Source: Selaginella moellendorffii
Lineage: Eukaryota; Streptophyta; Lycopodiopsida; Selaginellales; Selaginellaceae
Direction: 5' to 3'
NCBI RefSeq assembly: GCF_000143415.4
Contig: NW_003314460.1
Span: 16,971-59,330, forward strand
Length of the DNA: 42,360 nucleotides
The notes under the pieces: model-generated
What the model was told of the DNA's origin: nothing
The model's input: only the letters and a program-made list of their open reading frames with translations
Database searches by the model: none
Program-made: the position numbers and the translations under genes
Part shown: one piece after another, positions 20,901 through 31,300 of the stretch
How positions within the stretch are numbered: position 1 is the stretch's first letter
How the letters are laid out: each line of letters begins with the position of its first letter

Positions 20901-21120
20901 TACAATCAGAATTACTAACATTATAAAATTAGAAAAGAAGATCTATTTATCTTGGGTATGCTATATCTCCCAACAAATATTTCAGCATACTCATTGTTCT
21001 ATAGAATGAAACCTTTATAGAACAAAGATTTATTGATTCAATACTACATTATTGAAATTAAACATAATTTTGTTGTACCAATATAGTATATAGTAGATAC
21101 AATAGAAAATACAATATAAG
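20901..21120. other. AT-rich, nothing recognised
   Basis: No ORF, repeat end or RNA gene seen. Confidence 0.5.
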
Positions 21121-21375
21121 ACTACAATAGAAGACTTCACTCAACGATTAGAATTTTAAATGTGATATAATATTATGAGTTATATTTATTATGTTATGAG
21201 TGTGTTAGTGATAGATTCAATTGTAGAATGGATTTTTAATATAAATATTATATTATGTTTAACTGTGTATGTTATCATTATGATTATGTTAAAAATTACA
21301 ATTACAATTACAACTCTTTGAAATTACTAAAACATTAGGAATAAACACGATGCATAGCTGGGACATTAATCACTA
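21121..21375 (+). mobile_element. Helitron 3' remnant
   Basis: About 230 bases match the last part of elements A and B (GAAGACTTCACTCAACGATTAG onward). The terminal hairpin is damaged: CTCCCAGCG is missing and only TAGCTGGGA is left. The tail still ends CTAG followed by T. Confidence 0.65.
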
Positions 21376-22467
21376 GTTTTCATTGCTCTCAGCATTGATC
21401 ATGTTATTATAATCTATTAAATATAGTACCATAAACAAAATATAATAATATTATTATTTAAGTGCTAGATCTATGTTTATAAAATATATTAATAGGTTTT
21501 ATAATCTATGTTTGTTGATAATCATGTTCTCCTTTAGATTATTTCTGTGTTTAATAATATAATTTTAATTTTATTTTTGAACTAATATTTTCTAGATTTT
21601 TAGCTTTATATGATTTAAAATCCATTAGCTAGAGACAACCTTGAATAAATTATTGCAAGTTTCAAACTTGATTAAAGCTTTTGAAGACATAACTTTCATA
21701 AGCTTTTATAATCATAACTTCTAGCATGATATCATTTAATTATAATCCTCATGTGTTTATTATTTTAAACTTTATTCCTAACAATCTAGATATTTATATT
21801 CAAATTGTTGTACTTATTTTTAATCTGAATCTCTTTTCATGAGAAGTTCGTTTTGGCCACTCTTTTTAACATTTAAATTCTTATTTCTATAAAAAAATTT
21901 ATTTCCCAGCAGAGTTGTTTTTCTCTCACACATGTGATATATGGGTTTGCTCTTTTTAGAAACCTTTAAAAATTATTCTTTTAAATACTTAATTGACCAT
22001 TTTGGACCAATAAGATATTTTCCTTATGTTTTGATAGGGACTGAGATAATACAAATGCAGAAGAAATCTAGAGCAAGATCAAAAGACTTATGTAAACCAT
22101 ACGTTTTAACTATAGAAAATAAATCATTTCATCAATATTGAGACAAAAGATAAAACTCATGTAAAGCTGCTGGTAGATTCAAGTAAGATTATGAGCAAGA
22201 AGACTCATTAAAAATATAAAATATTTTGCTTAATTTTGAGATATTATTAAGATATGGATTTGATATTTGTATGTGTATGAGATATCTCATACTATATTAG
22301 ATACCATGTCATATAGTAGACATGAATGCATAGTTTTATCATGAAGCATTAGTACAGGTTTGTCCTAATACAAATATTATATCTCTAATGCAATTATTAT
22401 CTTTGGATGAAGATAAAAGAGAATATTAGAATATATTATTTGAATGAAAGGATATGAATTTCAGTAC
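21376..22467. other. AT-rich intergenic
   Basis: Short chance ORFs only (for example 21,941-22,141). Neither homology nor a transposon end was recognised. Confidence 0.5.
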
Positions 22468-22876
22468 CTTTAAATCAGGGGTGATGATGAGTGTAATGTC
22501 TGAACAAGTCACATACGACTAATGACAAGATTCCCAGGTGCCTTGACAGTTTCACCACCTGCTTGAGCAGCCATTGACAAGCTGTCCTTTCCACCTTCTA
22601 TTGCAACCTCAAGCTCGATCATAGTGTCACGAAGAGCAACAGCAGGATTGTACATATATGTCGGAATCAAGTTCAGCCTGCAAAGCTAAACAGATCATAA
22701 GGTGTGTAAACACAATTAAGATGAGAGTACCTTAGCCCAAACAAGGTTCGTCAAAGCTTCTCCAAGCGCCAGCCCTAGCCATAGCTGCAGGATTCAGCAG
22801 TCCCTGCAAATTGTCTTCAGAAAAAAGTAAAGAATTTTCAATCTACCTTGATTGGTTGTTCACCAATAGCGCAAGC
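22468..22876 (-). pseudogene. Phosphoribosylformylglycinamidine synthase (PurL/FGAMS) fragment, copy C
   Basis: Three minus-strand exons: 22,847-22,876 (ACAIGEQPIK), 22,731-22,803 (GLLNPAAMAR, then in a shifted frame LGEALTNLVWAK) and 22,468-22,677 (AVALRDTMIELEVAIEGGKD, SLSMAAQAGGE, VKAPGNLVIS, then shifted YVTCSDITLIITPDLK). Introns are 43 and 53 bp with GT..AG. These are consecutive core motifs of FGAM synthase, the ATP- and glutamine-dependent enzyme of purine synthesis. Frame breaks: one extra base in MARAG/LGEAL, a deletion in the LDSEGAHMY region and a missing base after LVIS. A GTACTG donor follows at 22,467. Upstream sequence (about 22,880-22,950) is a short GTCAAGGATGT repeat and not FGAMS. 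Confidence 0.85.
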
Positions 22877-22955
22877 AGCATGTTGCCCTTAGCAAGCTTG
22901 GACACATCCTTGACATGTCCTTGACACATCCTTGACACACACACAGAGCGCTTAC

Positions 22956-23249
22956 AATCTGGCTGAACGCCCTAAGAAATTTCACTTGATTTGGAGCGTC
23001 ATTAAAATCAAAATTGAAGCGTTGCCACCCTTTTGGCACCTGATCTTTGCCATCTATTTGAAGGCTTTGAATTTCAACCGTTAGATTATAAGCATCATCA
23101 AACTCTTTATTTAAAGTTGCTATTTTGGCATCGGCGTCACATATTCCATTTTTCGAATATCCATTTTTACTTATGGCAGATGCTCTCAATTCAACGATCC
23201 AGATTTGTGACGCTCCAAAGCAATGGTGCGGATTGTTACATGGTGGCAA
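22956..23249 (-). pseudogene. Unrecognised recurrent exon, copy C (best preserved)
   Basis: Open minus-strand frame with IATLNKEFDDAYNLTVEIQS, LQIDGKDQVPKG and WQRFNFDFNDAPNQVKFLRA, ending FSQI before a GTAAGC donor at 22,955. Two diverged copies precede the kelch pseudogenes. The first half may form a helix or coiled coil. The GWQRFNFDFNDAPN part is distinctive but I cannot name the family. Preceding residues (from about 23,249) have no copy elsewhere in the window and may be non-coding. Here it lies upstream of FGAMS on the same strand, and not of kelch. Confidence 0.5.
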
Positions 23250-24815
23250 AGAGCTTGGTTTTAGGTTTAAGAAACGGTTAATATGGCTGTCCGTATCTGG
23301 AGCATATTGGATGCTAAAATTTTATTGTGGGAGAAGAAGCGCATCGGAAGTAGAACTTTCCCGTCCCATATACTGTACATCCAAGACCTCAAGAAGAAGG
23401 TGACATCAGAGGTGATTTTTGTTTCAGAATTTCTGGACGATACAGGTATTGCTCAGAAGAAAAAACAAATTTACTGCTTCTCTAGGTACTCTAACATTCA
23501 AGCAAATCCAGGGTGCCTTGCAGCATTTTTCCAGTCCAGTGAAGCTGATCAATGGCATCGCAACAAAATCCAGTGAGTTTTGTTTTAGAAAAAAAAATGA
23601 CTACCATCTTTGGATATGCCTGTACAGCTTGCTTTGTGTAGCTCTAGGAGATGTAGTCGAGGTTCTGGTTGGAATAGGTGGAGAGGCAAGAGCTCAGGCT
23701 GGGAAGCAACATCCTTGGAAGCTCTCCAAACAGGATCCGATTGATGCACATGTCTGCCTGGGTGGAGGTGCGCTCTCTGTTCCTCATTACCAGAGCTCAC
23801 TGCCACAGATTCTGGAGAGTGCAAGAGACTGTTGGACTTCCAGGGAGTAGTTAGTGGAAAAGGTAGCTGACCTGTTTCATCACTTTGTTTCATTTCTGTG
23901 CTGCTGCAGAGTGACAACTTGCACACCAAGATAGAGGAGGATGAGAAAGAGAAGCTGTAGAAAAAGCAAGCCCACATCCCATCTCTGTGGCCATGTGTCT
24001 GAATCCATCTGTGTTGCAGGGAAGAGGAACGTCAGCTCCAGAAGAAGAAAAAGAGATGAGCAAAAGGCCCTTCCTGTCTGTCATTTTTGGACGAGGTCGA
24101 CAGTGACACTGATGAAAGGGAAATGACAGCGATGAAGGCGAAATTGACAGTGCTGGTATGGTTTGGCAGCTTCAATCAAATCCAGTAAAAGATGAGAGGT
24201 GGCAGATGAACAGAAAAATAAAAAAACTGGGCAAGTTTGGGATCTCACCAGTATGGGGAAGACTGGGTAATGCTTTGCGTGTTTGTGTTTTTTCCAACCA
24301 TGCTGTTCGTGATTCCAGTGGAAGTTCTCGAAGGCCAAGTTAATCTTTTGAGAGTCGAGCTAGGAGAAGTTCAACTCACAAAGCTCTTGGGAGGAAAGAG
24401 GTGGATCAGATGCCATGGTAAACACGTAAACCTCCTATTTTCTTTCATTTTTTCCTTCAGGAATTCCATCTCTTGTTGCCAAGCCGCTGGGGTGTAGGGA
24501 ATTAAAATGCCTGATTTGGTAAATTCATGAAGCCTTGTTCCGCTTTTCCTGACGAACACTGTAGGTACTCCAAAGGCCTCAGCTACGATTCTATACTGGA
24601 CTGGGACAGCAACGCTGCTTCTTGATCTTCCTCGCATTCGTTATTATTCTTCTCAGAACTAGGTAGCCACAATTTTCACTAAAATCTAAAACAAGCACTG
24701 ACTAAAGTCACGCAGATCCGAGTTCATTAAAAATCCTGGACCGCATAAGGTGCTGGTATAGTAGCATAAAATTTTTTTTTATGATGCTAATCAAAATCTC
24801 TCTCTTTTGCACTTC
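23250..24815 (+). other. Unassigned exon-like fragments
   Basis: Plus-strand pieces look coding but I cannot identify them: 23,283-23,440 reads MAVRIWSILDAKILLWEKKR and later DLKKKVTSEVIFVSEFLDDT before a GGTATTG donor-like site; 23,487-23,575 reads LTFKQIQGALQHFSSPVKLI; 23,905-24,130 reads NLHTKIEEDEKEKL, EEERQLQKKKKR and SFLDEVDSDTDERE, an acidic/basic low-complexity region with in-frame stops. They could be upstream exons of the DnaJ-like gene below or unrelated decayed exons. Antisense ORFs here (such as 23,585-23,977) are probably shadows. Confidence 0.35.
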
Positions 24816-26125
24816 TTTTTAGGTGAAATTTATTCTTTTTTCTGACACAGAAGAGCGTGCATTTCCATTCAGAAGAGAAGCGGCCAAGAAGGACTCCGAG
24901 TTGATGTCTTTCAGATGTGTTTTGTGGAGGCAAGAGGAAGCTTCGATTTTGAAAAGCCGGTAGTTTTAGTGATAATCACGTGAATTGATTCATGCTTTTG
25001 CGTGTGGAGCAGGTTTGGATTAGAGTTGGCACCGGCAGTAGTTTTCATCAAAGATCCAGGTGTCCAGCCCATAACTGTTTATGGTAAAAATCTTCTTTTC
25101 GGCAGCTTTGAGATGATTTCTTTCACTTTGCGGGTAAATTGCAGGTAAATTGCATGACCCCTTCATGGAAACTGTGGAAGAACATAAAGTTCATGGTAAG
25201 TACAATGTAGGCTCTTCCTCCTTTTGCTATCTTTTGAATTGCAATTTGATGTGCGTGCTTTTATTTCTTCCTCAGCTGCAAAGCATCACGGCTTCCAAAC
25301 TTGGATGTGATCCCGCGGACTTCTCTGCAGCTGGAAAAGATGTAGAAACATGGTACTGCATTGTGGTTGCTGGAAGGCCTGGTTTTCAGCTTGATCAACT
25401 CTGCAGTGTAAGATTTTCTTTCTTGTTGTTTCTAGCTGACGAGTTTCTCATTTTAGACGATGAGAATTGTGCAAGATGAGCTCGTGTAAGTGAGGACATT
25501 GATAGCCAAAATTTTGCTGCTGCCACTGCATACAAAGACAAGCATTTGAGCCTATCATGGCTTGACGGCGAAATGCAAAAGGTGGATACTTATATAGCTC
25601 GCTGGTTAATTAATCCTTGTTTTTGTGCAGAAATTTTGCTATTACTGCCTCCCTTCTGAACCCGTCCATGAGACTTGCAGGCCGAGGCAGTACCAATTGC
25701 AAGACGTGGCAAGGATTTTGATGATACGTTTTAGAAGAGATCCAACATCAAAAGCCGGTGGTGAAGAGAATCAATACCTGGTGGCGTTTGAATTATGAGG
25801 AGCCAGATTTAGCATCGATGGATATTGCTCCATACAGTGATGCAAATGAAATCTCGGAGGTTGGTTGGTTTCATTTAGACTTTTTTCTCTTTTCTTTGCT
25901 ATACCAAAGAGTTTTTCTGCAGGTTTTATCGTGAATTTCTAATAGTGTTCATGATGGCGACACAAATGAAATTCCATTCTTTGTAAGTGTTGTGGTGTTT
26001 TGAAAGTTTGGAGAACTCTTGACTGTGGGATTTTGTTAGAATACTAAGTCGATGCCTGCGTTAATACCCGAGGAGCAAGCAGTCTTGATGCTCTCTTCAA
26101 CACGGAATGCTGTGAGTGGAATGAG
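24816..26125 (+). pseudogene. DnaJ/thioredoxin-like protein (DNAJC16-type), C-terminal part, split by retrotransposon
   Basis: Exons with short GT..AG introns: to 24,959 (REAAKKDSELMSFRCVLWRQ, EEAS), 25,013-25,083 (FGLELAPAVVFIKDPGVQP), 25,145-25,195 (KLHDPFMETVEEHKVH), 25,276-25,407 (ITASKLGCDPADFSAAGKD, ETWYCIVVAGRPG), 25,457 onward (LSLSWLDGEMQK), 25,631 onward (KFCYYCLPSEPVHETCRPRQ), 25,923-25,982 and 26,040-26,125 (NTKSMPALIPEEQA). The order matches the thioredoxin-like and downstream region of plant ER DnaJ proteins of the DNAJC16 type (recalled). The J domain is not seen. Damage: a frame change near 25,730-25,760 and TGG to TGA at 25,932-25,934. The frame at 26,125 continues at 42,064 after the outer retrotransposon, open for about 44 codons to TAA at 42,188-42,190. 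Confidence 0.75.
26121..26125. repeat. Outer element target-site duplication, left
   Basis: ATGAG directly before the TG of the left LTR. It matches 42,059-42,063. Confidence 0.92.
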
Positions 26126-26352
26126 TGTGAGACACAAAATCCCTAGGCCCCAAAGTGGAGCTGGAAGGGCGCCACATGGTAGTGGCCGAAGCGAGAGCCA
26201 AACGAGCGTAACACGTTTGGACCAAAAGCTCCGACTTGAAAAGTCAAGAGCGGGAGTGGAACTCCCAACGAAGTGCTCGAGGAACGAGCACGAAGCGAGC
26301 AAAAGGCGAGGCTCCAAAAAGGGACCCAAAAGGACCAACACATGACACGTGG

Positions 26353-26998
26353 GAGTGTCCGAGATGGACCCGAGTTGGAGTCCGAAGTGGAGTCCGAGAT
26401 GGACCCGAGTTGGAGTCCGAAGTGGAGTCCGAGATGGACCCGAGTTGGAGTCCGAAGTGGAGTCCGAGATGGACCCGAGTTGGAGTCCGAAGTGGAGTCC
26501 GAGATGGACCCGAGTTGGAGTCCGAAGTGGAGTCCGAGATGGACCCGAGTTGGAGTCCGAAGTGGAGTCCGAGATGGACCCGAGTTGGAGTCCGAAGTGG
26601 AGTCCGAGATGGACCCGAGATGGAGTCCGAGATGGAGTCCGAGATGGAGTCCGAGGTGGACCCGAGATGGACCCGAAATGGAGTCCGAGATGGAGTCCGA
26701 GATGGACCCGAGATGGAGTCCGAGATGGAGTCCGAGATGGACCCGAGATGGACCCGAGATGGACCCGAGATGGAGTCCGAGATGGAGTCCGAGATGGACC
26801 CGAGATGGAGTCCGAGATGGAGTCCAAGATGGAGTCCGAAGTCGAGACCGAGACCGGGACCGAGACCGAGACCAAGACCGAGACCGAGATCGGGACCGAG
26901 ACCGAGCCCGAGCCCGAGGCCGAGACCGAGCCCGAGCCCGAGACTGAGCCCGAATCCGAGTCCGAGTCCGAGTCCGAGTCCGAGTCCGAGTCCGGAGC
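26353..26998. repeat. Hexamer-based minisatellite in outer left LTR
   Basis: Built on a GAGNCC-type hexamer. First come 36-bp units (GAGATGGACCCGAGTTGG plus AGTCCGAAGTGGAGTCC), then mixed 12-mers, then GAGACC and GAGTCC hexamers. Because the period is a multiple of three and no frame contains a stop, several frames on both strands stay open for 200-340 codons. These are artefacts and not genes. The copy in the right LTR is at 40,490-41,055 and has fewer units. Confidence 0.95.
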
Positions 26999-27205
26999 CT
27001 GAGAGGGTGAAAGCCCAAAGCGTTCGTCTCCCAGACCCTGGGGGGTTTGGTGAGCTCCAAAAGTATAGCAAGGGGAGGACTACAGTGGAGCCAGTTTGGC
27101 CAGGAAAGGCCAGTTTGGCCAGGAAAGGCCAGTTTTTCCCAGGAAGGCCGGACCCAGTGCTGGGTGATGAGCTGCCCACTGGGAAGTCCAAGACTAGAGT
27201 GAACA

Positions 27206-27210
27206 CAGAC
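27206..27210. repeat. Inner element target-site duplication, left
   Basis: CAGAC, matching 35,340-35,344. The uninterrupted site is seen in the right outer LTR (ACACAGACCGACAAGC, near 41,245). Confidence 0.95.
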
Positions 27211-28221
27211 TGTCGCGCATGTGACTTCGGGTATCGAAAGTTACCTGTCGACTAGTCCTTACGGACACTCTTACCTTACTGCCACGATGGCAGGAGGTCG
27301 ATACTGCTGGTTCCCTTTATTGGCCCCTCTTGTTCAAGTGTTAGTAAACTGGACTTTGCATCTGTACTTGGCCGGATGAGCATAAGGAAGGAATTCCTAA
27401 GTGTCTATTTAGCTGAGCATACTTGGCCCGGCTTGTTAGTTCTCTTTTGCTCTGTCTTGCACTGGCTTGACAAGAACCCTCGCGTATTGAGATTGGTCCC
27501 TCAATATCGCTGGATGATAGTTTACCGTGTCTGCCAAACACCCTCGCTATCATGCCCTTTGTGTTAGTCTCATTTCGGTCCCAAATGCTATTTATGGAAA
27601 GTGTCCAGATTTGCTCATTTGGCATATCTACGGAATGTAGAGATCGGCCTGAACACAATGGTGTTCGTCCCGTGTCCAAATTTGCAATCTAAGGACATTC
27701 CATATTTAGTAAGTTTCGAGCTTGTCCCAGAGACTAACTCCTGATACTAAGGGAGGCTTGGGGTGAAAGCCCAAAGCGTGTGTCCCTCAAGGGGGGGGGG
27801 CTGTGGGGGGTTCCAAATGTATAGTAGGGATAGTGGGTAGGTCGGGCATGGCCGACCAACCTGAGGCATAGTTTAGCTCCCGCTTGCGTGCCTGTCCTTG
27901 TTCTGCGTCCGGCTTGGGTCTAAGCCCAAGTTCCATTCCATGCTAGTTGGTGGAGTACCCATATCCTCGCGTTAGGCCACCGGTATGCTGAAATAGCGCC
28001 AGACTCCGTTTGGCTCTGTTTTGCGTGCTGGTCCTGGCATTGGGATGCTGGTTACTCTAGGACTGTTCCAAGTCGCTCTGGGCTCCTGTCCCTTCGCTCC
28101 TTGGGCTTCATGCTTGGGAGTTGCTCCGTGGTTCGGTTCTGTCACTCCTCGGCTCCATGCTTGAGAGTTTGGCACCGTTCCTTCGTTTAGTGGCCCAAGG
28201 CCCTGAACCTCGGGTCCTGTG

Positions 28222-28272
28222 GACACGTGGCATGGACACGTGGCATGTGACACGTGGCATCTGTCACGTGGC
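28222..28272 (+). promoter_or_regulatory. Four tandem ABRE/G-box motifs in inner LTR
   Basis: CACGTGGC occurs four times, beginning at 28,224, 28,237, 28,251 and 28,265, spaced 13-14 bp. This is the consensus abscisic-acid-responsive element bound by plant bZIP (ABF/AREB-type) factors. The same cluster is at 35,212-35,261 in the right LTR. Whether it acts as enhancer or lies inside the transcript depends on the unknown transcription start. Confidence 0.8.
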
Positions 28273-28297
28273 ACAAAGAGGGTTCCGCTTCGTGGTG

Positions 28298-28326
28298 TTA
28301 TCCTATGGTAAATCACCATAGGATAA
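28298..28326. promoter_or_regulatory. Perfect hairpin near inner LTR 3' end
   Basis: Arms TTATCCTATGGT and ACCATAGGATAA (12 bp, no mismatch) around a 5-base loop, 24 bases before the LTR end. It is repeated in the right LTR at about 35,287-35,315. It could form in the R/U5 part of the RNA, where retroelements often carry packaging, dimerisation or polyadenylation structures; this role is inference. Confidence 0.75.
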
Positions 28327-28352
28327 AGGGTCAAAACCACGTGCGCTACATT

Positions 28353-28364
28353 TGGTATCAGAGG
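28353..28364 (+). other. Inner element primer-binding site
   Basis: TGGTATCAGAGG lies 2 bases after the LTR. It matches the initiator tRNA-Met type (TGGTATCAGAGC) at 11 of 12 bases. Confidence 0.88.
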
Positions 28365-31300
28365 ATGAGTCTCAGCGAGTACTATTCAATGAGATTGGGC
28401 AACTAATCTCGTTGCATACGCAGAGATGAAAACGATGATCCGAGTGGGTAAATCACGTTTGGTGCAAAGGGTTCACAATTGTTCCTTGGGCTCATAGGAT
28501 GGATTTGAGATGCTCCGTTAGCACGAGTTTGAGCTTGGGCACATTAGCAACTCGAGGTTACACTTTGAGTTGGCAGGATTAATGTTAGCCTATCGGTGGT
28601 TCCATAAGTTGTTCCATGTACCGTGGGTGAAAGTAAACCTTCCCTGAGTTTGCTATGAGTGGCAAATAGGCTGGTCCGTAGCTGTTTAGCACGGCACTAG
28701 TAGATCCTTCCTAGGCATGATTACAAGTGGATCAACTAAGACTGTAGGGATTAGTCTATTGGTTCAAGTAATCATTGCCGTGCTCTCTTATAAACTTTTC
28801 TTGGATTGGACTGAAGGCAGTGCGAACGCAAGCTTGAAGTGTAGTCAAAGATGAGACCGAAAAGAGAGTCGTCAGGGACGAAGGATCAAACACGTAAATC
28901 ATCTTCTCTTCTTGGAGAGATGATTTGCAACAAGGTGTTAACTCATTGCTCATGTTCATATTATGCAATCAAGAGTCCCTACCTTGATGCATGTTGGAAA
29001 TGATGGTCTTGTAAGTGGTGAGTCATGGGATGGATAACAGTGAAACGTTATACCATTTTGTTTAGACTCGCTATTGGAAGACTTGAGTTACAATGCTCAA
29101 TTCTTTTCCGGGGAACCTTGCTATTGCTCCTCGAGTAGCTTGGTGTTGGACTAGTTTTAAGTTTGGTCAAATAGAGAGAGTGGCATAAGCTTGGCCATGT
29201 TGTGAACAAAAGTTAGTGGTGTTGGGTGTTATAAGTCTCTATTGGTGAAGTGTGGCATCTATGTTGCATTTTGTCGAATTGAGTTGGCACTTGATACTCA
29301 CATAAACTTTTGAAGTAATGACATTGGCATTGCTCGTGGTGTTGCTCAATTGATGATCAAGTCATTGTGATTTCCATATCATATCCATGTGATAATGAGC
29401 AATGTGTTTACGAAGTTGCTTGGTTAAATGATGATCAACCCCAAAGTGGTTGATGGTGAAGCTAGTCTACTTGCACGAAGTAGCATTGTAGTAGCTTTGA
29501 CTGGATTCTCGATGATGGTCCATTATGCTAAGCTTAAGTTGGTTCCTTGTTCCTTGAGTTTGCCCACTAAGGTGTTTGAAAAAGGGTTATAGCATTCACT
29601 TGTTATAGCTTGTCGGTTGATCCGCTAGCACTTAGAGTAGATTGTTGGATAGAGAAGGTGTGAAGTTGAGGCATTGACATTGCTAGCACTTGTGTTAGTG
29701 GAAGTGGCATTGTTATTTTCGAGTGATGAGGAAGTTTCCTTAGAGCTTGATTTTCTATGTCATTTTTCTTGTTAGTGTTTGGGCTTCACATTGGATCTTA
29801 AAGATGGTTGAAGAAGAGTGTTAGTGCAATATGGATATTCGAAGATGTGGTCTTCATGATCAAGCCTTGGATGTTCCATTTGCATTTTACGGATATCGGT
29901 GTTGGATGTCGAAAGAATGGGCAAAAAGATATTTGTGGCTTAAGCATACTATGGGTCATGAGAATTTGTGTTGAGGTGAACCTATGTGAAGTTGTTAGTA
30001 GGAGGAAGTTGGTTGAGTCTTGAAAGTTTGTATTCCTGGACTGAGAGTCATTCTTTCTCTAGGATGGAAATTTTCCACAAATTTTCTTAGACTTTTTCAA
30101 TGGCTGATCTGTTATCACTTTGTCCGAAAACCATTCCGTTTTCATAAGCCAATACAAACTAGTGAAGGGGTTGGAGTTGACTTCGGTTAGCTTAGACCTT
30201 AGTAGATAGTTTGTATAATGCGGCCCAAAAGGGATGCTAACTTTTGGGGCTAAGGCAATTGAGTTGGATAGAGTCTGGAGTTAATGTAGAAAAGTGGCCG
30301 TTGCACTTTTCTAGAAAGGTGACCCTTGTGCCTTTCTTTTGTAACGTTATGCTTGGTGGCAGGTTGCACTTTGCATTTCGTTAGACTCTATGAGAGTAGT
30401 GAGCTCTCACTGATCTTGACTTGGTCTTGGTGGCCCTGCGCCTTGGCTGAGGATGGTGATGTCCAACTTAGTTGTTTGCAGTTAAGATGTTGATACCCAT
30501 ACTATAGCTTTGTCTATAAGGAGGTTGTGTACCAATATGAGTTCATCTTATGGTCTTCACTTTAGTTTCGACTAAGTGTTGATCATGCATATCTAGCCTC
30601 TTCAAGGCATGCTCAAAGCTGTTGGCTAAATGCATTAGTGAGCTTATTGCGGTTGAGTTGGATTCGAGTGGTCATTTAGTTTGTGCCTGTCCATGAGCTA
30701 ATATCTCGTATCTGGGGTATTATATTCATGTTAGACAAGTATATGACTCAATGACATGAGTTAGTGTTTGGGTCTTGTGAAAGGCAAGACAAGTGATTGT
30801 TGGTTGCTTTGTGACTAATGATTGCTTGTAGACTTTGTCAAGGGCTTTTGACACTTACTTCACTCGATGATGATTTAGCAGTGATGGGTTTGCTTTACCT
30901 GTTGGTGTTGCGGAGGATCATGTCGTTAGACTTACATGGTTTCTTTTCCATGTTGGCATATTGACTCTACCTCTGTCAATATCATTTGGTTGCGTTTAGT
31001 TCGTAGTGTTAGATTTCATTAAGTCTTGGATGTGGTGAATCACTCCTTGATGAAGTGTTATCTGTAGCTGAGTATTGTTGAGGGATTGGTCTCAGATACC
31101 GACTAAGGTATCTTCGACTTTGGTTAGCTTGGTTGCTAGAAAGTCTTGAGTGGTGATACACTCGTGCTTTCTTCTAGCTTTGTTCTAGTGTTGATGGCAT
31201 TGAAGAAATGCCTTGTCATTGACATTGTTGTTGTTGAGATTCAAGTGAAATAAGATGTCTATCCTTAAGATTGACATTGAGTTTCATTAGTTTTGATGAA

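Larger units (their letters stand above)
27211..28350 (+). repeat. Inner left LTR (1,140 bp)
   Basis: TG...CA ends. It contains a run of ten G near 27,791, four ABRE/G-box motifs (28,223-28,272) and a perfect hairpin (28,298-28,326). Apparent ORFs in it (such as 27,341-27,679 and 27,972-28,340 on the minus strand) are repeated with the LTR and show no known protein motif. Confidence 0.95.

Noticed and set aside
22880-22950. CRISPR-like or tandem array from the repeated GTCAAGGATGT words
   Set aside because: Only a few short diverged units without spacers, in a plant nuclear context.
23585-23977. 130-codon minus ORF as a gene
   Set aside because: Serine- and leucine-rich reading opposite coding-looking plus-strand DNA. 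No motif, start context or homologous copy supports it.
26036-27255. Overlapping 200-340-codon ORFs on both strands in the outer left LTR
   Set aside because: They arise from a stop-free hexamer repeat and are open in several frames at once. No frame shows non-repeat conserved protein.
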